Source of the DNA: JAABVD01 sp965204545
GTDB lineage: Bacteria; Verrucomicrobiota; Verrucomicrobiia; Opitutales; UBA2995
NCBI GenBank assembly: GCA_965204545.1
Contig: CBDBFA010000003.1
Span: 3,286,001-3,350,000 of the forward strand
Direction of reading: 5' to 3'
DNA length: 64,000 nt
The notes under the pieces are model-generated. The model saw only the letters and a list, made by a program, of their open reading frames with translations, was not told the origin of the DNA and did not search any database. The first letter of the stretch is position 1. Every line of letters begins with the position of its first letter. Made by a program: the position numbers and the translations under genes. This document shows, one piece after another, positions 34,553 through 43,468 of this stretch.

Positions 34553-35700
34553 GCCCCGTCCAAGCCATGCCCCCCCGCGGCTACCACCTCAGCAAAGACG
34601 AACTGGGGGCCGATATTCTGGAGGTTGCCATGGGTCCCCACCACCCCTCCACCCACGGCGTGTTCCGAATGGACCTGAAACTCGATGGGGAAACCGTGGT
34701 CGATCTGAAACCGGTGTTCGGATACCTGCACCGCAACCACGAGAAAATCGCCGAAGACATCACCTACCCGATGTCCATGCCGTTTACCGACCGCCTGGAT
34801 TACCTGTGCGGCATGACCAATAATTGGGCCTATTCCCTGAGCGCGGAAAAATTCATTGAAATAGAGATTCCCGAAAGGGCCGAATACCTTCGCGTGATAG
34901 TCGGTGAACTCACCCGCCTGGTCAACCACTGCCTGCTCATCGGATTCTTCATCAACGACTTGGGCGCACTTGGAACCCCCCTGCTTTACGCCTTGCGCGA
35001 ACGCGAGAAAATCCTCGATCTCTTCGAAGTCCTCAGCGGGGCTCGCATGATGGTAAACTACATCCGGTTCGGAGGTGTTCGCTGCGATCTGCCCCCAGGC
35101 TGGTTGGAGGAATGCACCCGAATTGTCGACGCCTTTCCCGCCTTTCTCGACGAATATGAAACCCTCTTGACCGAAAACGAGATCATCATCGCCCGCGCCC
35201 AGAACGTGGGGGTAATTACCCGGGAGGAAGCGGTCAATTTCAGCCTGACGGGTCCCATGCTCCGCGCCAGCGGAGTCAACTACGATATCCGCAAAGTCGA
35301 CAAATACGGCATCTACGACCGCTTCGATTTTAAAATTCCCATTGGCGGGTATGGGGATTGTTACGATCGCTTCATGGTCCGGATGCTGGAGATGCGGGAA
35401 AGCGTCAAGATCCTCAAACAGGCCATCCGGGATCTGCCCGAAGGTGAAATCATGGGTAAGGCGCCAAAAATTTTCCGACCTCCTCCGGGAGAGGTATATG
35501 GCCGCATCGAAGCCCCCAAAGGCGAACTCGGTTTCTACCTGATTTCCGACGGCACTCCCAATCCCTACCGTTTCAAAGTCCGTCCACCGTCCTTCGTAAA
35601 CCTCACCGCTCTTCGCCACATGTGCCTGGGACATAAAGTGGCCGATGCCGTGATCATTCTCGGGAGCATCGACATCGTGCTGGGAGAAGTCGATCGCTGA
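34549..35700 (+). CDS. nuoD: NADH-quinone oxidoreductase subunit D (operon 2)
   Basis: 383-residue 49-kDa subunit with MGPHHPSTHGVFRMDLKLDGETVVDLKPVFGYLHRNHEKIAED, RASGVNYDIRK and the C-terminal GHKVADAVIILGSIDIVLGEVDR. The quinone-pocket histidine in HPSTHG is kept. It retains no [NiFe]-hydrogenase cysteine pairs, so this is complex I rather than a membrane-bound hydrogenase. Confidence 0.96.
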   Translation: MSPVQAMPPRGYHLSKDELGADILEVAMGPHHPSTHGVFRMDLKLDGETVVDLKPVFGYLHRNHEKIAEDITYPMSMPFTDRLDYLCGMTNNWAYSLSAEKFIEIEIPERAEYLRVIVGELTRLVNHCLLIGFFINDLGALGTPLLYALREREKILDLFEVLSGARMMVNYIRFGGVRCDLPPGWLEECTRIVDAFPAFLDEYETLLTENEIIIARAQNVGVITREEAVNFSLTGPMLRASGVNYDIRKVDKYGIYDRFDFKIPIGGYGDCYDRFMVRMLEMRESVKILKQAIRDLPEGEIMGKAPKIFRPPPGEVYGRIEAPKGELGFYLISDGTPNPYRFKVRPPSFVNLTALRHMCLGHKVADAVIILGSIDIVLGEVDR

Positions 35701-35724
35701 AATGAGCGTTTCCCCGTCAGCGTT

Positions 35725-36378
35725 ATGAGCTTGATAGCAAAAGGTATCCTCAAAGGGATGGCGGTAACGGCCAAAAACTTCTTCCAGAGTTATTACCGGA
35801 AGGAGCGTCTGCCGACCGTGGAGTATCCGGAGGAGGAGCCCACCATAAACCCATTTTCGCGTAACTTCCCCTTCCTCGTCTACGATGGCGACGACCCCAT
35901 TGACGGCATGCGGTGCACCGCTTGCACCCTGTGCGAAAGAGCCTGTCCGCCCCAATGCATTTACATCATCAAGGACAAGGATGAAAACGGAAAACCCATC
36001 TTGCGCCCCCGGATTTTCGACATCGACTCATCGGTCTGCATGAGCTGTCAACTCTGTGTCGAGGTTTGCCCTTACGAAGCCATTCGCATGGACAGCGACT
36101 TCGAGCTCTCCAACGAAAACCGCTTCGAGGGCCTGCTGCTCAACCGGGGCGATCTTCTCAAATCCAACGAATTCTACCACGAACTCAACCCCCTGGAAGC
36201 ACGGCAAACAGACGACCGCATCGCCGCCAAAGTAGCCTTGGCCGAGGCCAAGAAAAAGGCCCGCGAAAAGAAGATGAAAGCCCGGTTGGCCGCCGCCAAA
36301 GCCAAACGGCCGCCAGCCCGTGTGAAGAAAACCTCTCCCGCCCGGGAAATACCGCCACAGCGCGAAGGAAGTGAATAA
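35725..36378 (+). CDS. nuoI: NADH-quinone oxidoreductase subunit I (operon 2)
   Basis: 217-residue 2x[4Fe-4S] subunit. Ligand sets C64, C67, C70, C74 (CTACTLCERACP) and C105, C108, C111, C115 (CMSCQLCVEVCP). The C-terminal about 55 residues are Ala/Lys-rich and basic (LAEAKKKAREKKMKARLAAA...), absent from the operon 1 copy. In an enzyme without NuoEFG this subunit is at the electron entry side, so a basic tail could help dock an acidic donor such as ferredoxin (inference). The ATG at 35725 follows nuoD by 24 bp. Confidence 0.95.
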   Translation: MSLIAKGILKGMAVTAKNFFQSYYRKERLPTVEYPEEEPTINPFSRNFPFLVYDGDDPIDGMRCTACTLCERACPPQCIYIIKDKDENGKPILRPRIFDIDSSVCMSCQLCVEVCPYEAIRMDSDFELSNENRFEGLLLNRGDLLKSNEFYHELNPLEARQTDDRIAAKVALAEAKKKAREKKMKARLAAAKAKRPPARVKKTSPAREIPPQREGSE

Positions 36379-37594
36379 TTTTTTCGACCTCAAGCTAGTG
36401 GAACTCGGCCTCTGGATAGAGGCCTTCTTCGCGGAATACCCGTCGCTCAAATTGGTCGTCCACCTTCTCTTGTGCACGTTGCCCCTGGCTTTGTCTTTCA
36501 TGGGAGCCTTCGCTTTTACCACCTGGTTGGAGCGCAAGGGGCTGGCCCGCATCCAGAACAGGCCGGGTCCGAATCGCGTTGGCAAGTTCGGCTTACTTCA
36601 GCCGATTGCCGACGGCATCAAGATGTTGATCAAGGAGGACATCGTTCCGGAACGATCGGACAAGCTCTTCCATTTCCTGGCCCCCATAATGCTGATGATC
36701 CCCGCCCTCATCGGGATCGGTTTTCTGCCTATTGGGGACGGGCTCAACGCCTTGCCCCTCGATTCCGCCATTATCTTCTTCTTTGCCATCAGTTCGTTGA
36801 ACACCATCGCGGTTTTCATGGCGGGATGGTCTTCCCGCAACAAGTACTCCCTGCTCGGAGGCATGCGCGCCGTCGCGCAAATGATCAGCTACGAAATCCC
36901 CCTCGTACTGTCCGCTGTCGTCGTCATAATGATGGCCGGTTCGCTCAATGCGCAGGAGGTGGTCGCTTCCCAGCAGATTTCCTCCTGGGTGGGCAGCGGA
37001 AATAGCCTCCAGGAATTCTTTGGCCGGATTCTCGGCTGGAACGTATTCAAACCTTGGGGGTTTGCAGGTTTTATCTTCTTCTTCGTCGCCGCGCTGGCCG
37101 AGGCCAACCGTTCCCCTTTCGATTTGCCCGAGGCGGATTCCGAAATCATTGCCGGCCATCTCACGGAATACAGCGGGTTCAAATACGCCATATTCTTCAT
37201 GGGCGAATACATCAGCGCTTTTGCCATAGCCGGCATCGGCGTGACCCTCTTCCTGGGCGGCTGGAACGGGCCGGTATTTTCCGGACTTCCCTGGTTTGTC
37301 CTCAAGCTCTTCAGTCTTTTTGCCGTAATGATCTGGATACGCGGTACGCTTCCCCGTCTCCGCGTGGATCAGTTGATGGGCTACGCTTGGAAGTTCCTCT
37401 TCCCCTTGGCCATCCTCAACATTTTCGTGGCGGGCTTTTACCATTTCCTGGAACTGCAATGGGGAACCGCCGCCGCCTTCATCCTCGGTTGGATACTCGG
37501 CTTCGGCGCCCTGCAACTCGCCGCCATGGGGCTCAGTCGCCTCAACAAGTCCCCCGTTATTCAAAGCAAACGCGTTTACCAGCTTGTGGAATGA
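36371..37594 (+). CDS. nuoH: NADH-quinone oxidoreductase subunit H (operon 2)
   Basis: 407-residue membrane subunit: LERKGLARIQNRPGPNRVGKFGLLQPIADGIKMLIKEDIVP, GWSSRNKYSLLGGMRAVAQMISYEIPLVLS, AEANRSPFDLPEADSEIIAGHLTEYSGFKYAIFFMGEYI, IWIRGTLPRLRVDQLMGYAWKFLFP. The start is GTG 36371 inside the end of nuoI; no ATG gives a full first helix. It is 45 residues longer than the operon 1 NuoH, partly in an extra hydrophobic C-terminal segment (AAAFILGWILGFGALQLAA). The gene order I-H reverses the H-I order of operon 1. Confidence 0.95.
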   Translation: MNNFFDLKLVELGLWIEAFFAEYPSLKLVVHLLLCTLPLALSFMGAFAFTTWLERKGLARIQNRPGPNRVGKFGLLQPIADGIKMLIKEDIVPERSDKLFHFLAPIMLMIPALIGIGFLPIGDGLNALPLDSAIIFFFAISSLNTIAVFMAGWSSRNKYSLLGGMRAVAQMISYEIPLVLSAVVVIMMAGSLNAQEVVASQQISSWVGSGNSLQEFFGRILGWNVFKPWGFAGFIFFFVAALAEANRSPFDLPEADSEIIAGHLTEYSGFKYAIFFMGEYISAFAIAGIGVTLFLGGWNGPVFSGLPWFVLKLFSLFAVMIWIRGTLPRLRVDQLMGYAWKFLFPLAILNIFVAGFYHFLELQWGTAAAFILGWILGFGALQLAAMGLSRLNKSPVIQSKRVYQLVE

Positions 37595-38139
37595 GCATCG
37601 CCTTTTACTTACTCGCCCTCGTCGCCGTTCTGGGCGCCGGTCTGGCTGTCACCTTGCGCAACGTCGTTCACGCCGTTTTTTCCGTATTGTTGTTTTTCTC
37701 CGCCCTGGCCGGTCTCTTTCTCCTGATGTTGGCCGAGTTCATCGCCGCCGTTCAGGTATTGGTCTACATCGGTTCGGTGGGAATCCTCATGCTTTTCGCC
37801 ATCATGCTCACCACCAAAGTGATAGGCGACCCCAACCGCCCGGTTCGTTCGCGGGGTTGGGTTTGGGGAGGATTGGCCGTGCTCGCTTTGCTGGCGGGCG
37901 TTCTGTTGCCTATCATCGCTCGAACCGGCGGCCAATCCACGGCCCCGCTCTCCCAATTCAATCCATCGGTGAAGCAACTTGGACTGGTCTTGATGGATCC
38001 CTACTTCGCCTCCCTCGGGGTCATAGCATTATTGCTCACCGCCGGCCTGATCGGCGCGGTGGTGGCGGCGACCGGAGCCAGTGAGGCCGTCGAAGCCGAG
38101 GCCGTGTCGGCAAAAAGCCCCCGTTATCCTACTACCTGA
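37591..38139 (+). CDS. nuoJ: NADH-quinone oxidoreductase subunit J (operon 2)
   Basis: 182-residue five-helix subunit, MSIAFYLLALVAVLGAG..., with LAEFIAAVQVLVYIGSVGILMLFAIMLT. The start ATG 37591 overlaps nuoH's TGA; the longer open frame upstream is only read-through of the nuoH region in another frame. 2 bp before nuoK. Confidence 0.94.
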   Translation: MSIAFYLLALVAVLGAGLAVTLRNVVHAVFSVLLFFSALAGLFLLMLAEFIAAVQVLVYIGSVGILMLFAIMLTTKVIGDPNRPVRSRGWVWGGLAVLALLAGVLLPIIARTGGQSTAPLSQFNPSVKQLGLVLMDPYFASLGVIALLLTAGLIGAVVAATGASEAVEAEAVSAKSPRYPTT

Positions 38140-38141
38140 AC

Positions 38142-38456
38142 ATGGGATTGACCCTCCACCATTTCCTGATCCTTTCCGCCATCCTGTTTTCCATAGGGTT
38201 GGTGGGCGCGCTGACGCGCCGGCATATCATCATAATGCTGATCTGCCTGGAGATCATGCTCAACTCGGCCAATCTCAACTTGATCGCTTTCTGGCACTTC
38301 AGTCCCGATCCCTTGCTCTTGCATGGACCCTTGTTCACCCTCTTTACCATCGCCATAGCCGCTACCGAAGCGGCTCTCGGATTGGCCCTGGTGCTGGCCA
38401 TCTTTCGCCACTACAAAACAATCGATCCTGATTTGATCCAGGACCTGAAGGAATGA
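38142..38456 (+). CDS. nuoK: NADH-quinone oxidoreductase subunit K (operon 2)
   Basis: 104-residue MrpC-like subunit with both buried glutamates (LICLEIMLNSANLNL and ATEAALGLALVL). 4-bp overlap with nuoL. Confidence 0.95.
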   Translation: MGLTLHHFLILSAILFSIGLVGALTRRHIIIMLICLEIMLNSANLNLIAFWHFSPDPLLLHGPLFTLFTIAIAATEAALGLALVLAIFRHYKTIDPDLIQDLKE

Positions 38457-40459
38457 ACCTGTTTGATTTTTCGCATTCGGTGGGGTGGTTGTGGTGGATT
38501 GCGTTCTGTCCATTGATAGCGGCGGTATTCCTGGGATTTTTCAAACCCTCCGGCAAAATTGCCGCCGTCGCGGCCAATGCGGCTCTGTCGGTTTCACTGC
38601 TACTTTCCATCCGGGCCTTTGCCATGACCTGGGGCCCGGAAGCCGAAGCCCTGACCTCCAATTTTACCTGGATTCAGGTCGCCGGGGTCGACCTGGAGTT
38701 CGGAGTAGTGCTCAATCCCCTGACCGGCGCCATGCTGGCCATGGTCAGCTTTGTCGGCCTTTGCATTTTCCTCTATTCCACCAGTTACATGAGCCGCGAC
38801 CCGGGTATGAGGCGGTTCTTCTGCTACCTCTCCCTGTTTATGGTGGGCATGCTGGGGCTGGTCATGTCCAACAGCCTCCTGCTGCTCTTCATGTTCTGGG
38901 AAATCGTCGGACTCGCCTCCTATCTCCTGATCGGGTTCTGGTACCAAAAACCCGCCGCCGCCGCCGCCGCGAAAAAAGCTTTCATCACCACGCGTATCGG
39001 CGACCTGGGATTTCTCATCGGGTTGCTTTGGGCCTTTAAAGCCACCTCTACCTTTCTCTTGTTCGATGGTGGACAGGGCCTGCTGGAAAGCGGCCGGATC
39101 ACCGTCCTCATCGCCTCCAAGGACGTGCTCTTTGGCTTAAATGGCGCCGGGGTGATCGCGTTATTCCTCTTTATCGGCGCGGTCGGAAAATCCGGGCAAC
39201 TGCCGCTTCACGTGTGGTTGCCCGATGCCATGGAGGGTCCCACACCGGTGTCCGCCCTGATCCATGCCGCTACCATGGTGGCGGCCGGAGTCTTTCTGGT
39301 GGCTCGCGCCTTTCCCCTTTTTCTGGCCGATGCGGCGGTGCTGGAAATCGTTGCCTGGGTCGGGGCCGTCACCGCGCTCTTTGCCGCCCTGGTGGCCGTC
39401 GGGCAATACGACATCAAACGCATTTTGGCTTATTCTACCGTCAGTCAGCTCGGGTTGATGATGGTGGGCCTCGGGGCCGGGGGCCTGGCCCTGAGTGAAG
39501 GTGGGGTATCCATCGGTACCTTCCACCTCCTTACCCACGCTTTTTTCAAGGCCCTCCTTTTCCTCGGCGCCGGCGCCATAATTCATGGCTGCGGCCACGA
39601 ACAGGATATTCGCCTGATGGGCGGAGTCTTCAACCGGATGAAGTTGGCCGGCATCTGTTACCTGGCCGGGGCGCTGGCTCTCTGCGCCTTTCCTTTTACC
39701 AGTGGTTATTACAGCAAGGATCAGATATTGCTCAGCGCCTGGACGGCCCATGGCGCCATCTTCTGGATCAGCGCCTCCGCCTCCTTGCTCACGGCGTTTT
39801 ATATGACCCGGCAGTGCTGTTACATTTTCCTGGGAGATTACCGGGGGAAGGGCCGAATTCACCAAAGTCCGCCCTTGATGACGGCGCCGCTGGTAATCCT
39901 GGCCGTCTTTTCCCTCGTATTGGGGATCGTCAGCGAAGAGTTCTACCACATTCTCACTTATCTGTCCGGAACGGCAGTGGACCAGCACGGTCTTATCGTG
40001 GTGGTGATCAGTTGGGTGATTGCCTTGGGAGGCATCGCCTTGGGCCTCATGGTCTATGGAGGTTCAAAATTGGGTTTGGATGCAACCGATCCCGTCAAAC
40101 GCTCCCTGCGCACGCCCTATACCTGGATGGAAAAGCGTTTCTTTGCCGATGAACTGTACGCCGCTACCGTAACCAGACTTTGGAATGCTTCAGCCACGCT
40201 GATCGTTTTCCTGGAGTCCTGTTTCCACCGCCTGATTGATGCGGTGAGGGGATGGGTGACGAGAATAGGCGGCTTCTTTTCCAAGACTATCGATCAGAAA
40301 TTGATCGACCAGGTCTCCTTCGACGGCGCCTGTGACCGGATTTACAAAAGTGGTCGACTCAATTCAATTATTCAAAACGGGTTTCTTCAGGGCTACCTCC
40401 GCATTGTCACCCTCGGGGCGGTGATCATAGGTGTCCTTTTCCTGGTTTTTGCCCGTTGA
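38453..40459 (+). CDS. nuoL: NADH-quinone oxidoreductase subunit L with extended lateral-helix region (operon 2)
   Basis: 668-residue distal antiporter-like subunit. TM5 glutamate FMFWEIVGLASYLLI, TM7 lysine VGKSGQLPLHVWLPDAMEGPTPVSALIHAATMV. From the penultimate membrane segment (GIALGLMVYG) to the end there are about 142 residues, against about 112 in the operon 1 NuoL. The about 30 extra residues fall in the lateral-helix zone (around LESCFHRLIDAVRGWVTRIGGFF). A longer strut is what an additional NuoM in the membrane arm would require. Confidence 0.95.
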   Translation: MNLFDFSHSVGWLWWIAFCPLIAAVFLGFFKPSGKIAAVAANAALSVSLLLSIRAFAMTWGPEAEALTSNFTWIQVAGVDLEFGVVLNPLTGAMLAMVSFVGLCIFLYSTSYMSRDPGMRRFFCYLSLFMVGMLGLVMSNSLLLLFMFWEIVGLASYLLIGFWYQKPAAAAAAKKAFITTRIGDLGFLIGLLWAFKATSTFLLFDGGQGLLESGRITVLIASKDVLFGLNGAGVIALFLFIGAVGKSGQLPLHVWLPDAMEGPTPVSALIHAATMVAAGVFLVARAFPLFLADAAVLEIVAWVGAVTALFAALVAVGQYDIKRILAYSTVSQLGLMMVGLGAGGLALSEGGVSIGTFHLLTHAFFKALLFLGAGAIIHGCGHEQDIRLMGGVFNRMKLAGICYLAGALALCAFPFTSGYYSKDQILLSAWTAHGAIFWISASASLLTAFYMTRQCCYIFLGDYRGKGRIHQSPPLMTAPLVILAVFSLVLGIVSEEFYHILTYLSGTAVDQHGLIVVVISWVIALGGIALGLMVYGGSKLGLDATDPVKRSLRTPYTWMEKRFFADELYAATVTRLWNASATLIVFLESCFHRLIDAVRGWVTRIGGFFSKTIDQKLIDQVSFDGACDRIYKSGRLNSIIQNGFLQGYLRIVTLGAVIIGVLFLVFAR

Positions 40460-40472
40460 GGAGGGATATGCA

Positions 40473-41969
40473 ATGATTACGACCATCACCTTCATTCCCC
40501 TTCTGGCCGCCCTCATCATCGTTTTTTCTCCCGGCCGCAACCGGACGCTGATCAGGCTGACCGCCCTGACCGGTTCCCTTCTCTCGTCCGTGTTGGCCTT
40601 GTCCCTGGCCTTTCAATTCGTCCCCAGCAAGGGCCTGCAGTTCGTGGAAAAGCAGGCATGGATCCCGTCCATAGGGGTCGATTACTTTGTGGGGATCGAC
40701 GGCTTGAACCTGTTGCTGGTCCTGCTGGTGGCGATCCTTTCCCCCATTGTCGTCCTGGCCTCCCGGGGAATCGAGGGGAAGGAAAAAACTTACTTCAGCC
40801 TTATTTCCATCCAGTTCACGGCGCTCTATGGAGCCTTTACCGCCCTTAATTTCTTCCATTGGTTCATTTTCTGGGAGGCGGCTCTGGTTCCCGCCTTCTT
40901 TCTGATAAAAATGTTTGGCGGCGCCAAGTGTCACAGGGCGGCCCTGAACTTCTTCATTTTCACGGTTCTGGGATCGGTGGCCATGCTCTTGGGCATGCTC
41001 TTCCTTTACCTGAACACCGGCACTTTCGACTTTATCGAACTGCGCCGGCTGGCCATCGAAGGAAGCATAAAAAGCTCTCTCGGCGGATTCTATCCCGCGA
41101 TCTTTGTCGCTGTGATGCTCGGGCTTTGGGTCAAGGTGCCGCTCTTTCCCCTGCACTCCTGGCAGGCCCCGGCTTATACCGCTGCCCCGGTCCCGGTGAG
41201 CATGGTTCTGGCCGGCATCATGTCGAAAATGGGGGTTTACGGGTTTTTGCGCGTGGTCCTGCCGGTTTTTCCCGAGGCCATGCACGCCTACGCCGATACG
41301 TTGCTTGCCTTTGCCCTGATCACCCTTCTCTGGGGCGCCTTTATCGCCTTGCGCCAGCGGGACCTGAAACGGGTGTTGGCCTTCTCCTCCCTGAATCACG
41401 TGGCCTACTGCATGTTTGGCATCTTCGCCTTGGGCGCAGCCGCGAGCCCCGAGGGGATGAACGCCCCGGCCATAGCGGTTCAGGGAGCCATTCTACAGAT
41501 GTTCGCTCACGGTATCGGGATCTCCGGCCTTTTCTACGTGGCGGCAAAGCTGGAGGCCGTCGCCGGAACCCGGGACATCCGCAAATTCGGTGGACTCGGT
41601 TCGGTAATGCCGCGCTACGTCTTTGTATTCGGCCTGCTCGTCTTCTCCTCTCTGGGTCTTCCTTTCCTGGCCGGATTTGCCGCCGAAATACTGGTTTTTA
41701 CCGGCGCCTTTGCCTTGGCGCCCTGGCATACCGGATTGGCCTTGCTGGGCCTTCTGGCCACTGCGGTATTCCTGCTCACCATTCTCCAACGCCTTTTCAC
41801 CGGAGAGGTCGACCCGTCCCGATCCGGGATGGCCGACATTTCCTGCCGCGAAGTCATGTATATATCCCCTTTGCTCGTTCTCACCGTCTGGATCGGGGTA
41901 TCTCCCGCTACCTGGTTGGCCTTCAGCGATCCATTTGTCGAATCCCTCACCGTTCTCATAACCCGGTAG
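40473..41969 (+). CDS. nuoM: NADH-quinone oxidoreductase subunit M, first copy (operon 2)
   Basis: 498-residue canonical NuoM. TM5 glutamate in FIFWEAALVPAFFLIKMFGG, TM7 lysine in LGLWVKVPLFPLHSWQAPAYTAAPVPVSMVLAG, TM8 KMGVYGFLRV, TM12 glutamate in GFAAEILVF. ATG 40473 is preceded by GAGGAGGG at about 8 nt; the frame extends upstream into nuoL but that is not needed. Directly followed by a second nuoM. Confidence 0.95.
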   Translation: MITTITFIPLLAALIIVFSPGRNRTLIRLTALTGSLLSSVLALSLAFQFVPSKGLQFVEKQAWIPSIGVDYFVGIDGLNLLLVLLVAILSPIVVLASRGIEGKEKTYFSLISIQFTALYGAFTALNFFHWFIFWEAALVPAFFLIKMFGGAKCHRAALNFFIFTVLGSVAMLLGMLFLYLNTGTFDFIELRRLAIEGSIKSSLGGFYPAIFVAVMLGLWVKVPLFPLHSWQAPAYTAAPVPVSMVLAGIMSKMGVYGFLRVVLPVFPEAMHAYADTLLAFALITLLWGAFIALRQRDLKRVLAFSSLNHVAYCMFGIFALGAAASPEGMNAPAIAVQGAILQMFAHGIGISGLFYVAAKLEAVAGTRDIRKFGGLGSVMPRYVFVFGLLVFSSLGLPFLAGFAAEILVFTGAFALAPWHTGLALLGLLATAVFLLTILQRLFTGEVDPSRSGMADISCREVMYISPLLVLTVWIGVSPATWLAFSDPFVESLTVLITR

Positions 41970-43466
41970 ATGACGGCCTTGCTCACAGTAGTAATCAGTT
42001 ACCTCGGCGCGGCTGTCCTGGGGTTTCTCCCCGGCAAGAACTATCGTTTGATTCGGGGGCTCGCCCTGACCACGGGGTTGTCGACTTTAGCCCTCTCGCT
42101 GGTCTGTTACGGCCAATTCCGCCTGGCGGATGGGGGAACGTTCCGGAACGTGATCGAGCTTCCGTGGATTCCGGCCATCGGGGCGGAATTTAAGATCGGT
42201 GTGGACGGTTTGAGTATAACCCTGTTGATCCTGACCGGGTTGGTGGCCGTCTGCGGGGTGTTGTTCACCTGGACGCTCCGGGAAAGGGCCAACCAGTTTT
42301 ACGCTTATTACTTCGCCCTGATCGGGGGGGTGTTCGGCGTTTTCATCTCCCTCGATCTCTTTCTGCTGTTCGTCTTCTACGAACTGGCCATCGTTCCGAA
42401 ATATTTTATCATCGCAATCTGGGGCAGCGGCAGGAGGACCTACGCGGCCATGAAACTGGTGCTCTTTTCCTTCGTGGGGTCCGCCGTGGCCTTGTTGGGA
42501 TTGATCGCCGTTTACTACGGTTCGGGACAACACACCTTCGATCTGGTTCAGCTCATGCTCTCGGGAGAATTCTCCCCGCAGTTTCAAGTCGTGGTCTTCC
42601 CGATCCTCTTCGTAGGGTTCGCCATTCTGGCCGGAATGTGGCCTTTCCATACCTGGGCTCCCACCGGGCACGTGGCGGCGCCGACGGCCGCTTCCATGCT
42701 CTTGGCCGGCGTCGTCATGAAACTGGGAGCCTATGGCTGCCTTCGCGTGGCCATCGGTCTGTTGCCCGAGGGAGCGATTTATTGGGCGCCGGTGGTGGGA
42801 TGGATCGCCGTCATCAATATCGTTTACGGCGCGCTCATCGCCCTCGTTCAGACGGATTTCAAATACGTAATCGGATATTCCAGCGTGAGCCACATGGGGT
42901 TCGTCTTGCTGGGTCTGGCCACCCTCAATGAAGTGGGTCTGGTGGGCGCGTCCCTACAGATGTTTTCCCACGGCGTTATCGGCGCCCTCCTCTTCGCCAT
43001 GGTCGGCTCCGTCGTATACACCCGCACCCGCACCCGGCAGTTGAATGAATTTCATAACTTGGTTCAGCGCATGCCCGGGATATGTTGGACGTTTATCGCG
43101 GCCGGATTGGCATCCATGGGCCTGCCCGGATTCAGCGGATTCGTTGCCGAACTTCACGTCCTGATCGGCGCTTGGAACCAGGACCGGTTATCCACCTGGA
43201 TCATGGTAATGGCCGGTATCGGGGTCCTCGCCACTTTTGCCTACACTTTGGTCAAGATCCATGAGGCATTCTTTGGCAAATCGAATGATCCTGTGTCGGA
43301 CGACGTTTACGCGCCCATGACTTTGGCTGAAAAAATGGGCTGCGGGTTGCTCTTGTCGGTTGCTACGGCCGTCGGAATCTATCCGCCTCTGCTGACTTCC
43401 ATTCTGGAGCCGAGCCTGGCGCCCATCCTGGAAGCGCTGGCCGCCGCTGGAAAGGAGGTCTTGTAA
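41970..43466 (+). CDS. nuoM: NADH-quinone oxidoreductase subunit M, second copy (operon 2)
   Basis: 498-residue second NuoM starting on the base after the first copy's stop. TM5 glutamate (FVFYELAIVPKYFIIAIWGSG), TM8 lysine (LAGVVMKLGAYG) and TM12 glutamate (GFVAELHVL) are kept. At the TM7 lysine site it reads FAILAGMWPFHTWAPTGH (L220 instead of Lys), like the operon 1 NuoM. It is not a recent duplicate of its neighbour: the two differ throughout. It supplies the additional antiporter-like unit of a 2M-type complex I. Confidence 0.94.
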   Translation: MTALLTVVISYLGAAVLGFLPGKNYRLIRGLALTTGLSTLALSLVCYGQFRLADGGTFRNVIELPWIPAIGAEFKIGVDGLSITLLILTGLVAVCGVLFTWTLRERANQFYAYYFALIGGVFGVFISLDLFLLFVFYELAIVPKYFIIAIWGSGRRTYAAMKLVLFSFVGSAVALLGLIAVYYGSGQHTFDLVQLMLSGEFSPQFQVVVFPILFVGFAILAGMWPFHTWAPTGHVAAPTAASMLLAGVVMKLGAYGCLRVAIGLLPEGAIYWAPVVGWIAVINIVYGALIALVQTDFKYVIGYSSVSHMGFVLLGLATLNEVGLVGASLQMFSHGVIGALLFAMVGSVVYTRTRTRQLNEFHNLVQRMPGICWTFIAAGLASMGLPGFSGFVAELHVLIGAWNQDRLSTWIMVMAGIGVLATFAYTLVKIHEAFFGKSNDPVSDDVYAPMTLAEKMGCGLLLSVATAVGIYPPLLTSILEPSLAPILEALAAAGKEVL

Positions 43467-43468
43467 CC

